A stretch of DNA of 64,000 bases from an uncultured Bacteroidia bacterium (GTDB lineage: Bacteria > Bacteroidota > Bacteroidia > Bacteroidales > UBA932). The stretch spans positions 1 through 64,000 of the forward strand of contig CACXCS010000049.1 of assembly GCA_902766255.1 (NCBI GenBank). The letters are read 5' to 3'. Position numbers and translations under genes: made by a program. The number at the start of each line of letters is the position of its first letter. Within the stretch, counting starts at the first letter, position 1. The notes under the pieces were generated by a model that searched no databases, was not told where the DNA came from, and saw only the letters and a list, made by a program, of their open reading frames with translations. Shown in pieces: positions 24,885 through 34,225 of the stretch.

Positions 24885-27779
24885 ATGACGCAGACTGATC
24901 CCTTCTCCCTTATGAGCCGCCGCATACGCCGTGTGCTGCTGGTTTGCAACAACTACGATAATTTCTCGCTCGAAGAGGACGGCAGGCTTGATATGCGAAT
25001 TGCCCGCGAGTACTCCGAGCTCAATCTTTCAAACCCTCCGGTTTTCGAGAGAGTGGCCACCAGCGCCGAGGCTCTTGGCCTGGCGGCTTCAGGTGAGGAA
25101 TTTGACTTGATTATTGCAATGTACAATTCCGGCGCTGTGGACGTTTTCGACTTTTCAAGGGACATGAAAGCTATAGCCCCGGAAACACCTATTGTCCTGC
25201 TGGCGTCATATTCCCGCGAGGTGTGGAGGAAGATGCGCGACCATGACAGCAGCCACATCGACCATGTGTTCTGCTGGAGCGGCTCTACGGATCTTATCAT
25301 TGCCATTATCAAGCTGTTGGAAGACAGCCTCAATGCCGAATCCGATATCCTGGACGGCGGAGTGCAGTGCATTTTGCTGGTAGAGGATTCTGTCCGCTAT
25401 TATTCCACATACTTGCCGCTGCTGTACAAACTGGTCATCCAGCAGAATGTCGCAGCTCTGGATGATGCCCTTAATGAGGACCAGCAGATATTCCGCAAGC
25501 GCGCCCGTCCCAAAATCCTGATGGCTACCAATTACGACGATGCCGTAGCCACTTTCGAACGGTACAAGGACCAGATGCTGGGCGTTATCTCCGATATCGG
25601 ATTCGTGCGCCACAAGGGCGACGCCCCCGAGACCGAAAAACTCGATGCCGGAGTGGACCTTTGCAAGCAGATACGCAGGGAAGTGCCCAAAATGCCAATC
25701 TTGATGCAGTCATCGCAGGAAAGTATGCGCAGCGTTGCTGCAAGTCTCGGTGCCGGGTTCCTTATGAAGCAATCAAAGATGCTCACGCACGAACTCGGCG
25801 AGTATATCGGAAGTGAGTTCGGATTTGGAGACTTCGTGGTTACCGACCGCAAGCATCACCAGATAGCACGGGCCTCTGACCTCCAGGGTGCGGAGCGTAT
25901 TATTTCTACACTGCCAGAATCATATCTGTCTTCTCTCCAGGCCAGGAACTACATATCAAGGTGGCTGCTGGCAAGGGGTATATTCAAAGTCGGTAATCAG
26001 ATAAAGAACACTGCCTACCCCGATTCGGCTTCTCTCAGGGCCGATGTGGTCCGGCTAATCCATGAGTACCGTACCTCACAGGGCCTTGGTGTGGTGGCGC
26101 GTTTCGACCCGGACAGTTACAACGATACGATAGGGTTCGCCCGTATAGGTAGCGGTCCCCTCGGTGGAAAGGCTCGCGGCCTGGCATTCCTGAGTCACCT
26201 GCTCTACAAGTACAAGCTGTATGATAAGTGGGAAAACGTGCGGCTTCTGATTCCCCGTACACTGGCCGTTTCTACCGAATATTTCGACCGGTTCATACTT
26301 GAAAACGGACTGCAGTATGTAATCAATTCGGACGTATCCGACAGCGAACTGCTTACCCAGTTCGTGTCTTCCACACTACCGACCGACCTTATGGTCAAGC
26401 TCCGCATCTTTATCCGGGAGGTGGCGAGGCCACTTGCAATACGCTCGTCTTCTAAGTTGGAAGACTCTTATTATCAGCCTTTTGCGGGAGTGTATTCAAC
26501 TTATATGATACCCCATACCGAGAACGAAGACCTGCAGCTGCGACTCCTTGGGAACGCTATAAAGAGCGTGTATGCATCGGTTTATTATGCATCTTCAAGG
26601 GCCTACATTACCGCCACTGCAAATGTTATCTCGGAAGAGAAGATGGGTATCATCATACAGGAAATATCCGGCAGTGAGGACGGAGGATTTTTCTTCCCGA
26701 CACTTTCAGGATCCGCAAGGTCGGTAAACTTCTACCCGGTAGGATATGAAAAGCCGGAGGAGGGCATCGCAAAAATCGCCTTCGGTTTAGGCAAGGCGGT
26801 GGTGGACGGCGAGCAGGTGCTTCGTTTCTGTCCGGCACATCCAAAGAACATCATCCAGACTTCCACGCCCGAGCTGGCCCTGCGCGATACCCAGAAGGTC
26901 ATGTATGCACTGAACCTCCAGCCCGGCAGTTTCAAGACCTCGGTGGATGATGCTGTGAACCTCGAACGGATACCTATTTCGGAGTGCGGTTCATTCAAGG
27001 AGCTCTCGAAGGTGGTTTCTACTTTCGACACCTACAACGGCCGTATAGTCGATACGCCCTATGCCGACGGCCCAAAGGTGGTAACCTTCGCTCATGTACT
27101 GCGTTATAATACGTTCCCGCTTGCCGACATTCTCAAGAACCTGCTTTCGATAGCTGTTCAGGAGATGCAGAGCAATGTAGAGATAGAATTCGCCGCAGAC
27201 CTCCAGAACAATCTGTTCCACCTGCTCCAGATCCGCCCTGTCTCATCTGACGGCATGAATACTGAAGTTAACTGGGATGAAATCGACACGCGTGGAGCGC
27301 TGGTCATGTCCGACAGCTCCCTTGGCACCGGCTGGATTCCCGGGGTCTCAGACATAATTTATGTGCGCAAGGATACTTTCGACAAGATGCACACGCCTGA
27401 AATAGCTGCAGAAATAGCTGACCTGAACGCACGTATGCGGCAGGAGGGGAGATGTTACCTTTTGATCGGCTATGGCCGCTGGGGTTCTTCGATACCCACT
27501 CTGGGCATTCCTGTGGTCTGGAGCGACATATCCGAGGCCAAAGCGCTGGTAGAATGTGGCCTGGACGGTTTCAGGATAGAGCCCAGCCAAGGCTCGCACT
27601 TCTTCCAGAACATGACATCCTTCAACGTGGGATACATCAGTTCCGACGATGTGGACCACGAAAAACTAGCCTCGCTTCCGGCAATGTCGGAGAGTCGCTT
27701 TGTGCGGCATATCAGGTTGGAAAAGCCTTTGCAGATATGTGTGGACGGACGAACCGGCAAGGGCGTCGTCAAGCTTTAG
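24885..27779 (+). CDS. Two receiver-like domains plus PEP-synthase-type ATP-grasp domain
   Basis: A 964-residue cytoplasmic protein. Residues about 16-135 form a receiver-like domain lacking the phosphorylated Asp (FDLIIAMYN). Residues about 163-330 form a second receiver with acidic pocket VEDS, the candidate phospho-Asp in GVISDIGF and the conserved Lys in GFLMKQS. From about residue 420 there is a pyruvate-phosphate-dikinase N-terminal, ATP-grasp-type domain: GPLGGKARGLAFL, AIRSSSKLEDSYYQPFAGVYSTY and FAADLQNNLFHLLQIRP. The swivelling phosphohistidine domain and the PEP-binding barrel of real PEP synthase are missing. Its substrate is therefore unknown. It may be a signal-controlled phosphotransferase of a family common in Bacteroidetes. 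The last 11 bp overlap the convergent CNNM gene. Confidence 0.8.
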   Translation: MTQTDPFSLMSRRIRRVLLVCNNYDNFSLEEDGRLDMRIAREYSELNLSNPPVFERVATSAEALGLAASGEEFDLIIAMYNSGAVDVFDFSRDMKAIAPETPIVLLASYSREVWRKMRDHDSSHIDHVFCWSGSTDLIIAIIKLLEDSLNAESDILDGGVQCILLVEDSVRYYSTYLPLLYKLVIQQNVAALDDALNEDQQIFRKRARPKILMATNYDDAVATFERYKDQMLGVISDIGFVRHKGDAPETEKLDAGVDLCKQIRREVPKMPILMQSSQESMRSVAASLGAGFLMKQSKMLTHELGEYIGSEFGFGDFVVTDRKHHQIARASDLQGAERIISTLPESYLSSLQARNYISRWLLARGIFKVGNQIKNTAYPDSASLRADVVRLIHEYRTSQGLGVVARFDPDSYNDTIGFARIGSGPLGGKARGLAFLSHLLYKYKLYDKWENVRLLIPRTLAVSTEYFDRFILENGLQYVINSDVSDSELLTQFVSSTLPTDLMVKLRIFIREVARPLAIRSSSKLEDSYYQPFAGVYSTYMIPHTENEDLQLRLLGNAIKSVYASVYYASSRAYITATANVISEEKMGIIIQEISGSEDGGFFFPTLSGSARSVNFYPVGYEKPEEGIAKIAFGLGKAVVDGEQVLRFCPAHPKNIIQTSTPELALRDTQKVMYALNLQPGSFKTSVDDAVNLERIPISECGSFKELSKVVSTFDTYNGRIVDTPYADGPKVVTFAHVLRYNTFPLADILKNLLSIAVQEMQSNVEIEFAADLQNNLFHLLQIRPVSSDGMNTEVNWDEIDTRGALVMSDSSLGTGWIPGVSDIIYVRKDTFDKMHTPEIAAEIADLNARMRQEGRCYLLIGYGRWGSSIPTLGIPVVWSDISEAKALVECGLDGFRIEPSQGSHFFQNMTSFNVGYISSDDVDHEKLASLPAMSESRFVRHIRLEKPLQICVDGRTGKGVVKL

Positions 27780-28809
27780 GGATGGACTGCTTGCGCTTCA
27801 GGTAGCGTTCCAGGGCGAGCTGTTGCATATCCCGTACTTCGTCCCTTTCGTCTACTATTTCGTTACCGAGTATGGTCTCGATAACATCCTCCAAGGTAAG
27901 GATGCCTTGGAATGCACCGTACTCATCGATAATTACGCTGATGGGCTCGTCTTTGGATATCATCTCATCCCAGATGACGTCCAGGGTGGTTTCGTCCGTG
28001 AAGGATGCGATGTCGCGGCGTATGTCGCCCAGGGTCACGTCGAATTTGTCTTCCGCGATGAGCTGGAGTGCCTCCATGCGCAGGATGTAGCCGGTGATGT
28101 ATTCGTCGTTGTCGGCGTATACGGGGATGCGGCTGTGGTGGAGATAGCGTTTGTCCTTGTAGAAACGCTTGAGCGTCATGGACTCGGGGGCAATGGCGCA
28201 GACGACGCGTGGCGTCATGGCGTCGTAGGCTTTCATCTCGTCCAGGGAGATGATATTCTGGATGACTTCGTTTTCGTCCTCGTCTAGCTCTCCGGATTCT
28301 TCGGCCACATCGGCCATTGCGCTTACTTCCTCGCGTGATATGGTGGCGTCGCTGTCTTCGGGGGTGATTCTTTTCTGCAGCCATTCAACGGCGATGACAA
28401 TAGGGTAGAGGCAGAATATCAGCAGCTTGATTGTTCTGGCGGTAAAGCCCATGAGGCTTTTCCAGCGGGCGGTGCCTATGTTTTTGGGTATGACCTCCGA
28501 AAATACGAGAATAAGTATCGTGGTAATCACGCTGACCAGGCCGAACCAGGCGCTTCCGAATACCAGGGTGGCCTGACGGCCGACTCCGGCGGCGCCTATG
28601 GTGTTGGCTATGGTGTTGAGGGAGAGGATAGCGGCCAGCGGCCTTGAAGTGTCGGTTTTGTACTTCTTCATCAGGGCCGCCGGCTTGTATCCCTCTTCTT
28701 CCTTCATGGTTATGTATGAGATTGGTGTGCTCATCAACGTTGCCTCCAGCACGGAGCAGAGGAAGGAGATGAGCATCGCGCTCAGAAGGAAGACGAAAAG
28801 CAGGGCCAT
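27769..28809 (-). CDS. CNNM/CorB-type membrane protein with CBS pair
   Basis: A 346-residue protein with an N-terminal DUF21 (CNNM) transmembrane domain: FVFLLSAMLISFLCSVLEATLMSTP, LAAILSLNTIANTIGAAGVG and FSEVIPKNIGTARW. An acidic linker (ADVAEESGELDEDENEVIQNI) and two CBS domains follow (DAMTPRVVCAI ..., SVIIDEYGAFQGILTLEDVIETILGNEI). CNNM/CorB proteins act in magnesium or sodium-coupled transport. The C-terminal CorC/HlyC transporter-associated domain present in many homologues is missing, which is a shorter known variant. The stop region overlaps the convergent ATP-grasp gene by 11 bp. Confidence 0.88.
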   Translation of the reverse strand: MALLFVFLLSAMLISFLCSVLEATLMSTPISYITMKEEEGYKPAALMKKYKTDTSRPLAAILSLNTIANTIGAAGVGRQATLVFGSAWFGLVSVITTILILVFSEVIPKNIGTARWKSLMGFTARTIKLLIFCLYPIVIAVEWLQKRITPEDSDATISREEVSAMADVAEESGELDEDENEVIQNIISLDEMKAYDAMTPRVVCAIAPESMTLKRFYKDKRYLHHSRIPVYADNDEYITGYILRMEALQLIAEDKFDVTLGDIRRDIASFTDETTLDVIWDEMISKDEPISVIIDEYGAFQGILTLEDVIETILGNEIVDERDEVRDMQQLALERYLKRKQSIPKA

Positions 28810-28823
28810 AAAAGCTGTGCAGA

Positions 28824-29852
28824 TCAGTCTTTTACAGTGGCGAGCTGCTCACGGACCCGGGCTTCGATTTCGTCACAGAGCTCGGGGTTGTCGCGGAGGA
28901 GCTGCTTGACCGAGGCGAGACCCTGTGCGAGTTTCTCGCCGCCGTAGCTGAACCATGAGCCGCTCTTGTGGATGATGTCCAGCTCGATGGCCAGGTCGGC
29001 TATTTCGGCTACATGGCTGATGCCCTCGCCGTAAACAATGTCGAATTCAGCCTTCTTGAAGGGCGGGGCCATTTTGTTTTTGACGACTTTGACGCGGGTA
29101 CGGTTGCCGGTGGCCTCGTCACCGTCTTTGAGCTGGGTGATTCGGCGTACGTCGATACGTACGGAAGCGTAGAACTTGAGTGCATTGCCGCCGGTGGTGG
29201 TTTCAGGGTTGCCGAACATGATGCCGATCTTCTCGCGGAGTTGGTTGATGAAAATGCAGCAGGTGTTGGTCTTTGAAATGTTGGCGGTGAGTTTGCGGAG
29301 AGCCTGGCTCATGAGGCGGGCCTGGAGGCCGACTTTGTTGTCGCCCATCTCCCCTTCGATCTCGGCCTTGGGGGTCAGGGCCGCCACGGAGTCGATTACG
29401 ACTATGTCGATGGCGCCGCTGCGGATGAGGTTGTCAGCGATCTCGAGGGCCTGTTCACCGTTGTCGGGCTGGCTGATGAGGAGGGTTTCCAGATTGACGC
29501 CGAGAGCCTGGGCATAACTGCGGTCAAATGCGTGCTCTGCATCTATCATGGCTGCGATTCCGCCCATCTTCTGGGCCTCTGCGATTGCGTGGATGGCAAG
29601 AGTGGTCTTGCCGCTGGATTCCGGGCCGTAGATTTCGATTATGCGGCCGCGGGGGTAACCACCAATGCCCAGTGCGTGGTCGAGGGCAACGGAGCCGCTC
29701 GGTATTACCTGGACATCCCATTGTGGCTGATCTCCCAGCTTCATAATCGTTCCTTTCCCGAAATCTTTCTCGATCTTGTCGATCGTGGCCTGCAATGCCT
29801 TGAGTTTGGCGGCATTGACGTCGGTGGCCTGTGTTTCAATTTCTTTAGCCAT
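28824..29852 (-). CDS. recA: Recombinase RecA
   Basis: A 342-residue recombinase that forms filaments on single-stranded DNA, exchanges strands and triggers LexA cleavage. Walker [13 protein letters not shown] (about residues 75-86), Walker [15 protein letters not shown], the L2 and [29 protein letters not shown] region (quoted in part) and the C-terminal domain are intact. Length is standard. It is transcribed divergently from rlmN; the shared 60-bp spacer holds a perfect -7 box for each. Confidence 0.98.
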   Translation of the reverse strand: MAKEIETQATDVNAAKLKALQATIDKIEKDFGKGTIMKLGDQPQWDVQVIPSGSVALDHALGIGGYPRGRIIEIYGPESSGKTTLAIHAIAEAQKMGGIAAMIDAEHAFDRSYAQALGVNLETLLISQPDNGEQALEIADNLIRSGAIDIVVIDSVAALTPKAEIEGEMGDNKVGLQARLMSQALRKLTANISKTNTCCIFINQLREKIGIMFGNPETTTGGNALKFYASVRIDVRRITQLKDGDEATGNRTRVKVVKNKMAPPFKKAEFDIVYGEGISHVAEIADLAIELDIIHKSGSWFSYGGEKLAQGLASVKQLLRDNPELCDEIEARVREQLATVKD

Positions 29853-29879
29853 AACGTGTGGTTTTAATATTTTGAATTA

Positions 29880-29887
29880 CAAATATA
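29880..29887 (-). promoter_or_regulatory. -7 box for recA
   Basis: TATATTTG on the minus strand, 27 nt before the recA ATG. No LexA-type palindrome is evident in the spacer, and the -33 is poor. Confidence 0.6.
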
Positions 29888-29900
29888 AGAGAAAAATCCT

Positions 29901-29908
29901 TATTTTTG
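29901..29908 (+). promoter_or_regulatory. -7 box for rlmN, 4 nt from the start codon
   Basis: TATTTTTG then TAAT then the GTG start of rlmN. A TTTG lies 26 nt upstream, too far for a standard -33. The short gap predicts a leaderless transcript, as for tgt. Confidence 0.55.
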
Positions 29909-29912
29909 TAAT

Positions 29913-30923
29913 GTGAAAACAAAGTTGCTCGGAAAAAGTCCGGACGAGCTGGTCGCAGCGGTCTCCGCCTGCGGGCTGAAGCCTTTTGTGGGGCGGCAGC
30001 TCGCAGACTGGCTCTATGCCAAAAAGGCCGTGGACTGGTCCAGAATGGGCAATATCTCCAAAGCGGCCAAAGCCAGGCTTCAGCAGGATTTCGAACTTGG
30101 TACGGCGCCGCCCGTCGGTTCCGCCGTGTCCTCTGACGGTACTGCCAAGTATCTTTTCAAGGCCGGCGACGGTCGTTATATCGAGTCGGTAGTCATACCC
30201 GATGAGGACCGCAAAACCCTTTGTGTCAGTTCTCAGGCCGGTTGCCGTATGGGCTGCAAGTTCTGCATGACCGGCAGGCAGGGATGGCATGGTAACCTTG
30301 ATACTGCGGAGATTCTCAACCAGTTTGTCAGTATTCCCGAAGCATCTGAGCTCACCAATGCCGTCTTCATGGGTATGGGAGAGCCGCTTGACAATTACGA
30401 CTCGGTCAGCAGGGCAATCGAAATACTGACTGCCCCGGATGGCTTTGGCTGGAGTCCCAAACGCATCACTCTCAGCACTATAGGCGTATTGCCTGTGCTG
30501 AAACGTTTTATGGATGAGCATCGCTGTCACCTTGCGGTGAGCCTGCATAATCCCTTTCCTGAGGAGCGCCTTTCCATGATGCCCGGGCAGAAGGCATGGC
30601 CCCTTGAGGAAGTGGTGAAACTGATCCGGCAGTACGATTTCAGCGGACAGCGCCGGGTGAGCTTCGAATACACTATGTTTGCCGGATGGAACGATGACAA
30701 GCGCCATGCGGATGCCCTGATACGCCTTCTCGGAGGCCTTGAGTGCCGCGTGAATCTCATCCGTTTCCACAAGATTCCCGATTTTCCGTACGAGTGTGCG
30801 CCTGCTCTGCGGATGGAAGAATTCAAGAACCGTCTTAACAATCACGGAGTAGTATGTACGATAAGAGCTTCAAGGGGCGAGGATATACTCGCGGCCTGTG
30901 GAATGCTTGCCGGACAGCGCTAG
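29913..30923 (+). CDS. rlmN: Dual-specificity RNA methyltransferase RlmN
   Basis: A 336-residue radical SAM enzyme that methylates C2 of A2503 in 23S rRNA and A37 in some tRNAs. The cluster motif is SSQAGCRMGCKFCMTGRQGW, followed by MGMGEPLDNYDSV, ITLSTIGVLPVL and AVSLHNPFPEERL. The C-terminal resolving cysteine of the family (CMTxR / A-C-G pair) is seen in DILAACGMLAG. The start is GTG at 29913, because the ATG two bases earlier is out of frame and stops immediately. Its end overlaps the patatin gene by 70 bp. Confidence 0.95.
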   Translation: MKTKLLGKSPDELVAAVSACGLKPFVGRQLADWLYAKKAVDWSRMGNISKAAKARLQQDFELGTAPPVGSAVSSDGTAKYLFKAGDGRYIESVVIPDEDRKTLCVSSQAGCRMGCKFCMTGRQGWHGNLDTAEILNQFVSIPEASELTNAVFMGMGEPLDNYDSVSRAIEILTAPDGFGWSPKRITLSTIGVLPVLKRFMDEHRCHLAVSLHNPFPEERLSMMPGQKAWPLEEVVKLIRQYDFSGQRRVSFEYTMFAGWNDDKRHADALIRLLGGLECRVNLIRFHKIPDFPYECAPALRMEEFKNRLNNHGVVCTIRASRGEDILAACGMLAGQR

Positions 30924-33343
30924 CGTTCATTGCAACAGTTCTTACAGCCGTACCGGCACTTGGACAGGAGTATCCCAACGGCCTGTCCATTGATAGCGTG
31001 GACCCGGCTGCCGACGCCGTCATCATTTCCAAGATGCGCAGCCGCATGGACTCCATCCATATCAAGGAGCACCGGCCAGCCGTGGCCCTGGTACTCAGCG
31101 GAGGTGGAGCCAAAGGTGCAGCGCACGTCGGCGTGCTGCGTTACCTGGAGGAGGAGGGCATCCCGATCGACATGGTCTGCGGTACCAGTATCGGAGGTCT
31201 TGTGGGTGGCATGGTCGGCCTGGGTTACAATTCTGAGTTCATGGACTCCCTGTTCCGTCATCAGGACTGGAGCCGCATGCTTACCGACAAGATTGACAGG
31301 TCGTATCTATCCTATTCGCGGAAGCGATACAGGGAGACATATTCACTTGCCATTCCTTTCCATTATTCGAAGAAGGATTTCCAGTCCCGCATCGATGACC
31401 AGATATTGTATGTGGACGGTGGAAATCACACGGTTTTCGGGGAGAACAATCTGGCCAGTTCACTGCCTTCCGGCTATGTTTACGGCTTCAATATCAATAA
31501 CTTGCTTTCCAGCGTGTCGGTAGGCTACCAGGACCCTATGTCCTTCGCCGACCTGCCAATACCATACTTCTGCGTGGCGGCGGACATGGTGAGTCTGAAG
31601 GCCAAGAACTGGTCGTCCGGCTCTCTAAAGGATGCTATGCGCTCCACGATGAGCATCCCCGGCCTCTTCAAGCCGGTACGTTACAGGGGAACCATTCTTG
31701 TCGACGGCGGAACCCGCAACAATTTCCCGGTTGACCTTGCCAGGGCGATGGGAGCGGATATAGTCATAGGCGTGGACCTGTCAGACAAGAATCTGACGTA
31801 TTCGCAGGTAAACAATTTGGGCGACATTCTGATGCAGTTTATCGACATGCTCGGCAAAACCACCTTCGACAAGAATGTAGGTGAGGCCGACGTGTTTATA
31901 AAACCTGCGATTTCAGAGTACAATATGCTCAGTTTCAATGCCGAAGCTATAGATATCATGATTGACAGGGGTTACGCCGCCGCGCGCCTGAAGGCGGAGG
32001 AGATTGCAGAGGTCAAGGGTCTGACCAAGGACTCCCATACCAAGCTCCAGTCACATCGCGCAGTTGACATCGGCCGTACTCCTATACCGATTTATTCTAT
32101 TGAATTCAAGGGCCTTTCGAATTCCGAGTCCCGATTGCTTCACCGCAAGATCAAGCTAAAGGCCGGAGACAAAGTAACCAAGAAGGATATGGAACATGTG
32201 ATGTCGTTGATCGAGGCTACAGGATGTTTCTCGTCGGTTTCGTACGATATACTCGGGCACGAGGCGCCGTACAGGCTTGTCATCAACTGTGCAAAAGGTC
32301 CCCGTCACCAGTTCGGGATGGGCGTCCGCCTTGATAATGAAGAATGGCCGTCGTTTATATTCAACGTCGGGCTCAATGCCCATAAACTTAGCGGGGCCAA
32401 ACTGGACCTCGACGCCAAGATAGGCCGCAGCCAGAAGCTTTCCGTCCGTTCTGCGCTTGATATCGCCTGGCTTCCCACAATTAATCTGGACGCCAGCATA
32501 AGGAACGTTTCATCTACCTTGATCACCGACTTGAGCACTGTCGGCGATGAGGCCCGATGGTGGGGGCATGCTGAGCGCCTGTACCTGTCAAACATCAAGT
32601 GGACAAGCATGGACTTTAAAGTGGGAGCTCAGTTCAGGCAGTATTTCCTGCCTTATGGCACTACTTATGGAGCCTCAATCTATTCAATGGACTATCTGCT
32701 TACCAGGGGTGGCTATCTTGGCTTTTTCGGTGACGGTACCGTCTATACCTACGACCGCTATAATTATCCTTCCAAGGGTGTGAACCTTACCTTCGGTTAT
32801 GACTATGATTTCATAAAGATCAAGCACGATAATTTCACTCCTCTGCATACTGCCTACCTCAATTTTGCCACCGTGCTGCCGCTCGGTAAGCATCTGGCGC
32901 TGGTGCCGGACATGCATTTCAGGGCTCTCCTTGGAAGCCCTGAAAAGCCGGGACATGAAAAATCTCCCGATCCTACATATTCCTACGCCCATCAGAACTA
33001 TGTCGGCGGTGTGCTGGCTGACCGTTACATCGACGGCCAGATTCCGTTCATCGGCTTCGGCAATGTTTATCAGGCGGCTCCTTATGTGGCATCACTCAAC
33101 CTCGGCTTGAGGGTGCAGTTCGGCAAGAATGTATTTGTTACTGCTACCGGAGGTTACTTCCGCGAGGAAGAAACCATTGCCGGTATCGTCGATACTTTCC
33201 TTCCCACTCTTTGGGGTGCCGGTTTCGAGATTGGTATCAATACCGCTATAGGGCCTGTCAAGTTGCTGACCAACTGGTCGGACCGCTTCCACGATTGGAA
33301 GCGTGATGTTGGCCTCTATATATCTTTTGGGTACGATTTCTAA
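30854..33343 (+). CDS. Patatin-like phospholipase with POTRA and outer-membrane barrel (type Vd-like)
   Basis: An 829-residue exported protein. The signal peptide (RTALAFIATVLTAVPALGQ) is preceded by an unusually long polar stretch. The patatin domain, about residues 75-300, has the oxyanion loop LSGGGAKGAAHVG, the nucleophile elbow GTSIGG and the catalytic Asp in VDGGTRNN. A POTRA-like segment (YSIEFKGLSNSESRLL ... ATGCFSSVSYDIL, about 415-470) follows. About 350 residues of Omp85-type barrel strands end in FGYDF, with the usual terminal Phe. This is the layout of type Vd autotransporters such as PlpD and FplA, though Bacteroidetes homologues may keep the lipase periplasmic. The start lies 70 bp inside rlmN; no later Met preserves the signal peptide. 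Confidence 0.88.
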   Translation: MYDKSFKGRGYTRGLWNACRTALAFIATVLTAVPALGQEYPNGLSIDSVDPAADAVIISKMRSRMDSIHIKEHRPAVALVLSGGGAKGAAHVGVLRYLEEEGIPIDMVCGTSIGGLVGGMVGLGYNSEFMDSLFRHQDWSRMLTDKIDRSYLSYSRKRYRETYSLAIPFHYSKKDFQSRIDDQILYVDGGNHTVFGENNLASSLPSGYVYGFNINNLLSSVSVGYQDPMSFADLPIPYFCVAADMVSLKAKNWSSGSLKDAMRSTMSIPGLFKPVRYRGTILVDGGTRNNFPVDLARAMGADIVIGVDLSDKNLTYSQVNNLGDILMQFIDMLGKTTFDKNVGEADVFIKPAISEYNMLSFNAEAIDIMIDRGYAAARLKAEEIAEVKGLTKDSHTKLQSHRAVDIGRTPIPIYSIEFKGLSNSESRLLHRKIKLKAGDKVTKKDMEHVMSLIEATGCFSSVSYDILGHEAPYRLVINCAKGPRHQFGMGVRLDNEEWPSFIFNVGLNAHKLSGAKLDLDAKIGRSQKLSVRSALDIAWLPTINLDASIRNVSSTLITDLSTVGDEARWWGHAERLYLSNIKWTSMDFKVGAQFRQYFLPYGTTYGASIYSMDYLLTRGGYLGFFGDGTVYTYDRYNYPSKGVNLTFGYDYDFIKIKHDNFTPLHTAYLNFATVLPLGKHLALVPDMHFRALLGSPEKPGHEKSPDPTYSYAHQNYVGGVLADRYIDGQIPFIGFGNVYQAAPYVASLNLGLRVQFGKNVFVTATGGYFREEETIAGIVDTFLPTLWGAGFEIGINTAIGPVKLLTNWSDRFHDWKRDVGLYISFGYDF

Positions 33344-33344
33344 A

Positions 33345-33797
33345 ATGGACGAAGGGCTCAGGAAGGTGCTGGACCGCCTGGAGACAATGTGCTCCAAACG
33401 GGAATACTGCAGGAAGGATATCCTTGCCAAGGCTTTGAAGTTGGTGGAAGGGGATCAGTCCGCAGCGGGGGAGTTGCTTGACTCTCTTGTGGAGAACCGT
33501 TACGTTGATGACGGTCGTTACGCCGGAGCCTTCGCCCGGGAAAAGGCCCAGTTGGATGGATGGGGCCCGTTGAAGATACGTTACGCCCTCAGGGCCAAGG
33601 GCATAGAGCCTGCACTTATCGACGATGCCCTTGGCACCATCGATTCCGAAGTGTCTGTCCAGCGGCTTGACAAGCTGCTCCAGGCCAAGGCCCGCAGCCT
33701 TGAGGGTGATCCTCAAAAGAAACTGAAACTTATTAAATTTGCGCTTTCGCGCGGATACGAATATGACCAAGTCAGAGACTATATATCTTTATACTGA
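33345..33797 (+). CDS. recX: RecA regulator RecX
   Basis: A 150-residue all-helical protein of the RecX family, which caps RecA filaments. The repeated three-helix modules are visible: MCSKREYCRKDILAKAL, LVENRYVDDGRYAGAFAREKAQLDGWGPLKIRYALRAKGI (quoted in two parts), and KLKLIKFALSRGYEYDQVRDYI. The start is ATG at 33345, one base after the patatin stop; a longer open frame begins inside the patatin gene. It overlaps rnhA by 35 bp. recA itself lies 3.5 kb upstream on the other strand. Confidence 0.92.
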   Translation: MDEGLRKVLDRLETMCSKREYCRKDILAKALKLVEGDQSAAGELLDSLVENRYVDDGRYAGAFAREKAQLDGWGPLKIRYALRAKGIEPALIDDALGTIDSEVSVQRLDKLLQAKARSLEGDPQKKLKLIKFALSRGYEYDQVRDYISLY

Positions 33798-34224
33798 CGG
33801 GGCGGCCAGCGGTAATCCGGGTCCTGGTGGCTGGGGGGTCGTGCTCTGTTGCGGGTCTCTGCGCAAAGAAATGAGCGGGGGCTATGCCCTTACCACCAAT
33901 AACCGGATGGAATTGTTGGCGGTTATCAAGGGACTGGAGGCAATACGCTGGAAGGATGCTGCGGTCGAGGTATGGAGCGATTCCCAGTATGTGGTAAATA
34001 CCATAACACAAGGCTGGAAACGCAAGAAGAACGCCGATCTGTGGGCACGGTACGATGCCGTGGCTTCCGGCTTCCGACTGCAGTTCCATTGGCTCAGGGG
34101 ACATGCGGGACATCCCGAGAACGAGCGATGCGACCGGCTTGCCGTCGCTGCATATTCTATGCCCGGCCTGCCCGCCGATGAAGGATACGTCCAGAATAAT
34201 TCAGATAGTTTATTTGAACCTTAA
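33763..34224 (+). CDS. rnhA: Ribonuclease HI
   Basis: A 153-residue ribonuclease that cuts RNA in RNA-DNA hybrids. The four catalytic acids are visible: Asp in YTDGAASGNPGPGGWGVV, Glu in NNRMELLAVIKGLEA, Asp in EVWSDSQYVVNTI and Asp in ENERCDRLA, with the active-site His in RGHAGHPEN. The start is ATG at 33763, inside the end of recX (35-bp overlap). Length is standard for the family without the extra hybrid-binding domain. Confidence 0.96.
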   Translation: MTKSETIYLYTDGAASGNPGPGGWGVVLCCGSLRKEMSGGYALTTNNRMELLAVIKGLEAIRWKDAAVEVWSDSQYVVNTITQGWKRKKNADLWARYDAVASGFRLQFHWLRGHAGHPENERCDRLAVAAYSMPGLPADEGYVQNNSDSLFEP

Positions 34225-34225
34225 T

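Noticed and set aside
29853..29912. LexA operator between recA and rlmN
   Set aside because: I looked for a dyad-symmetric site in the 60-bp spacer and saw none that I could support.
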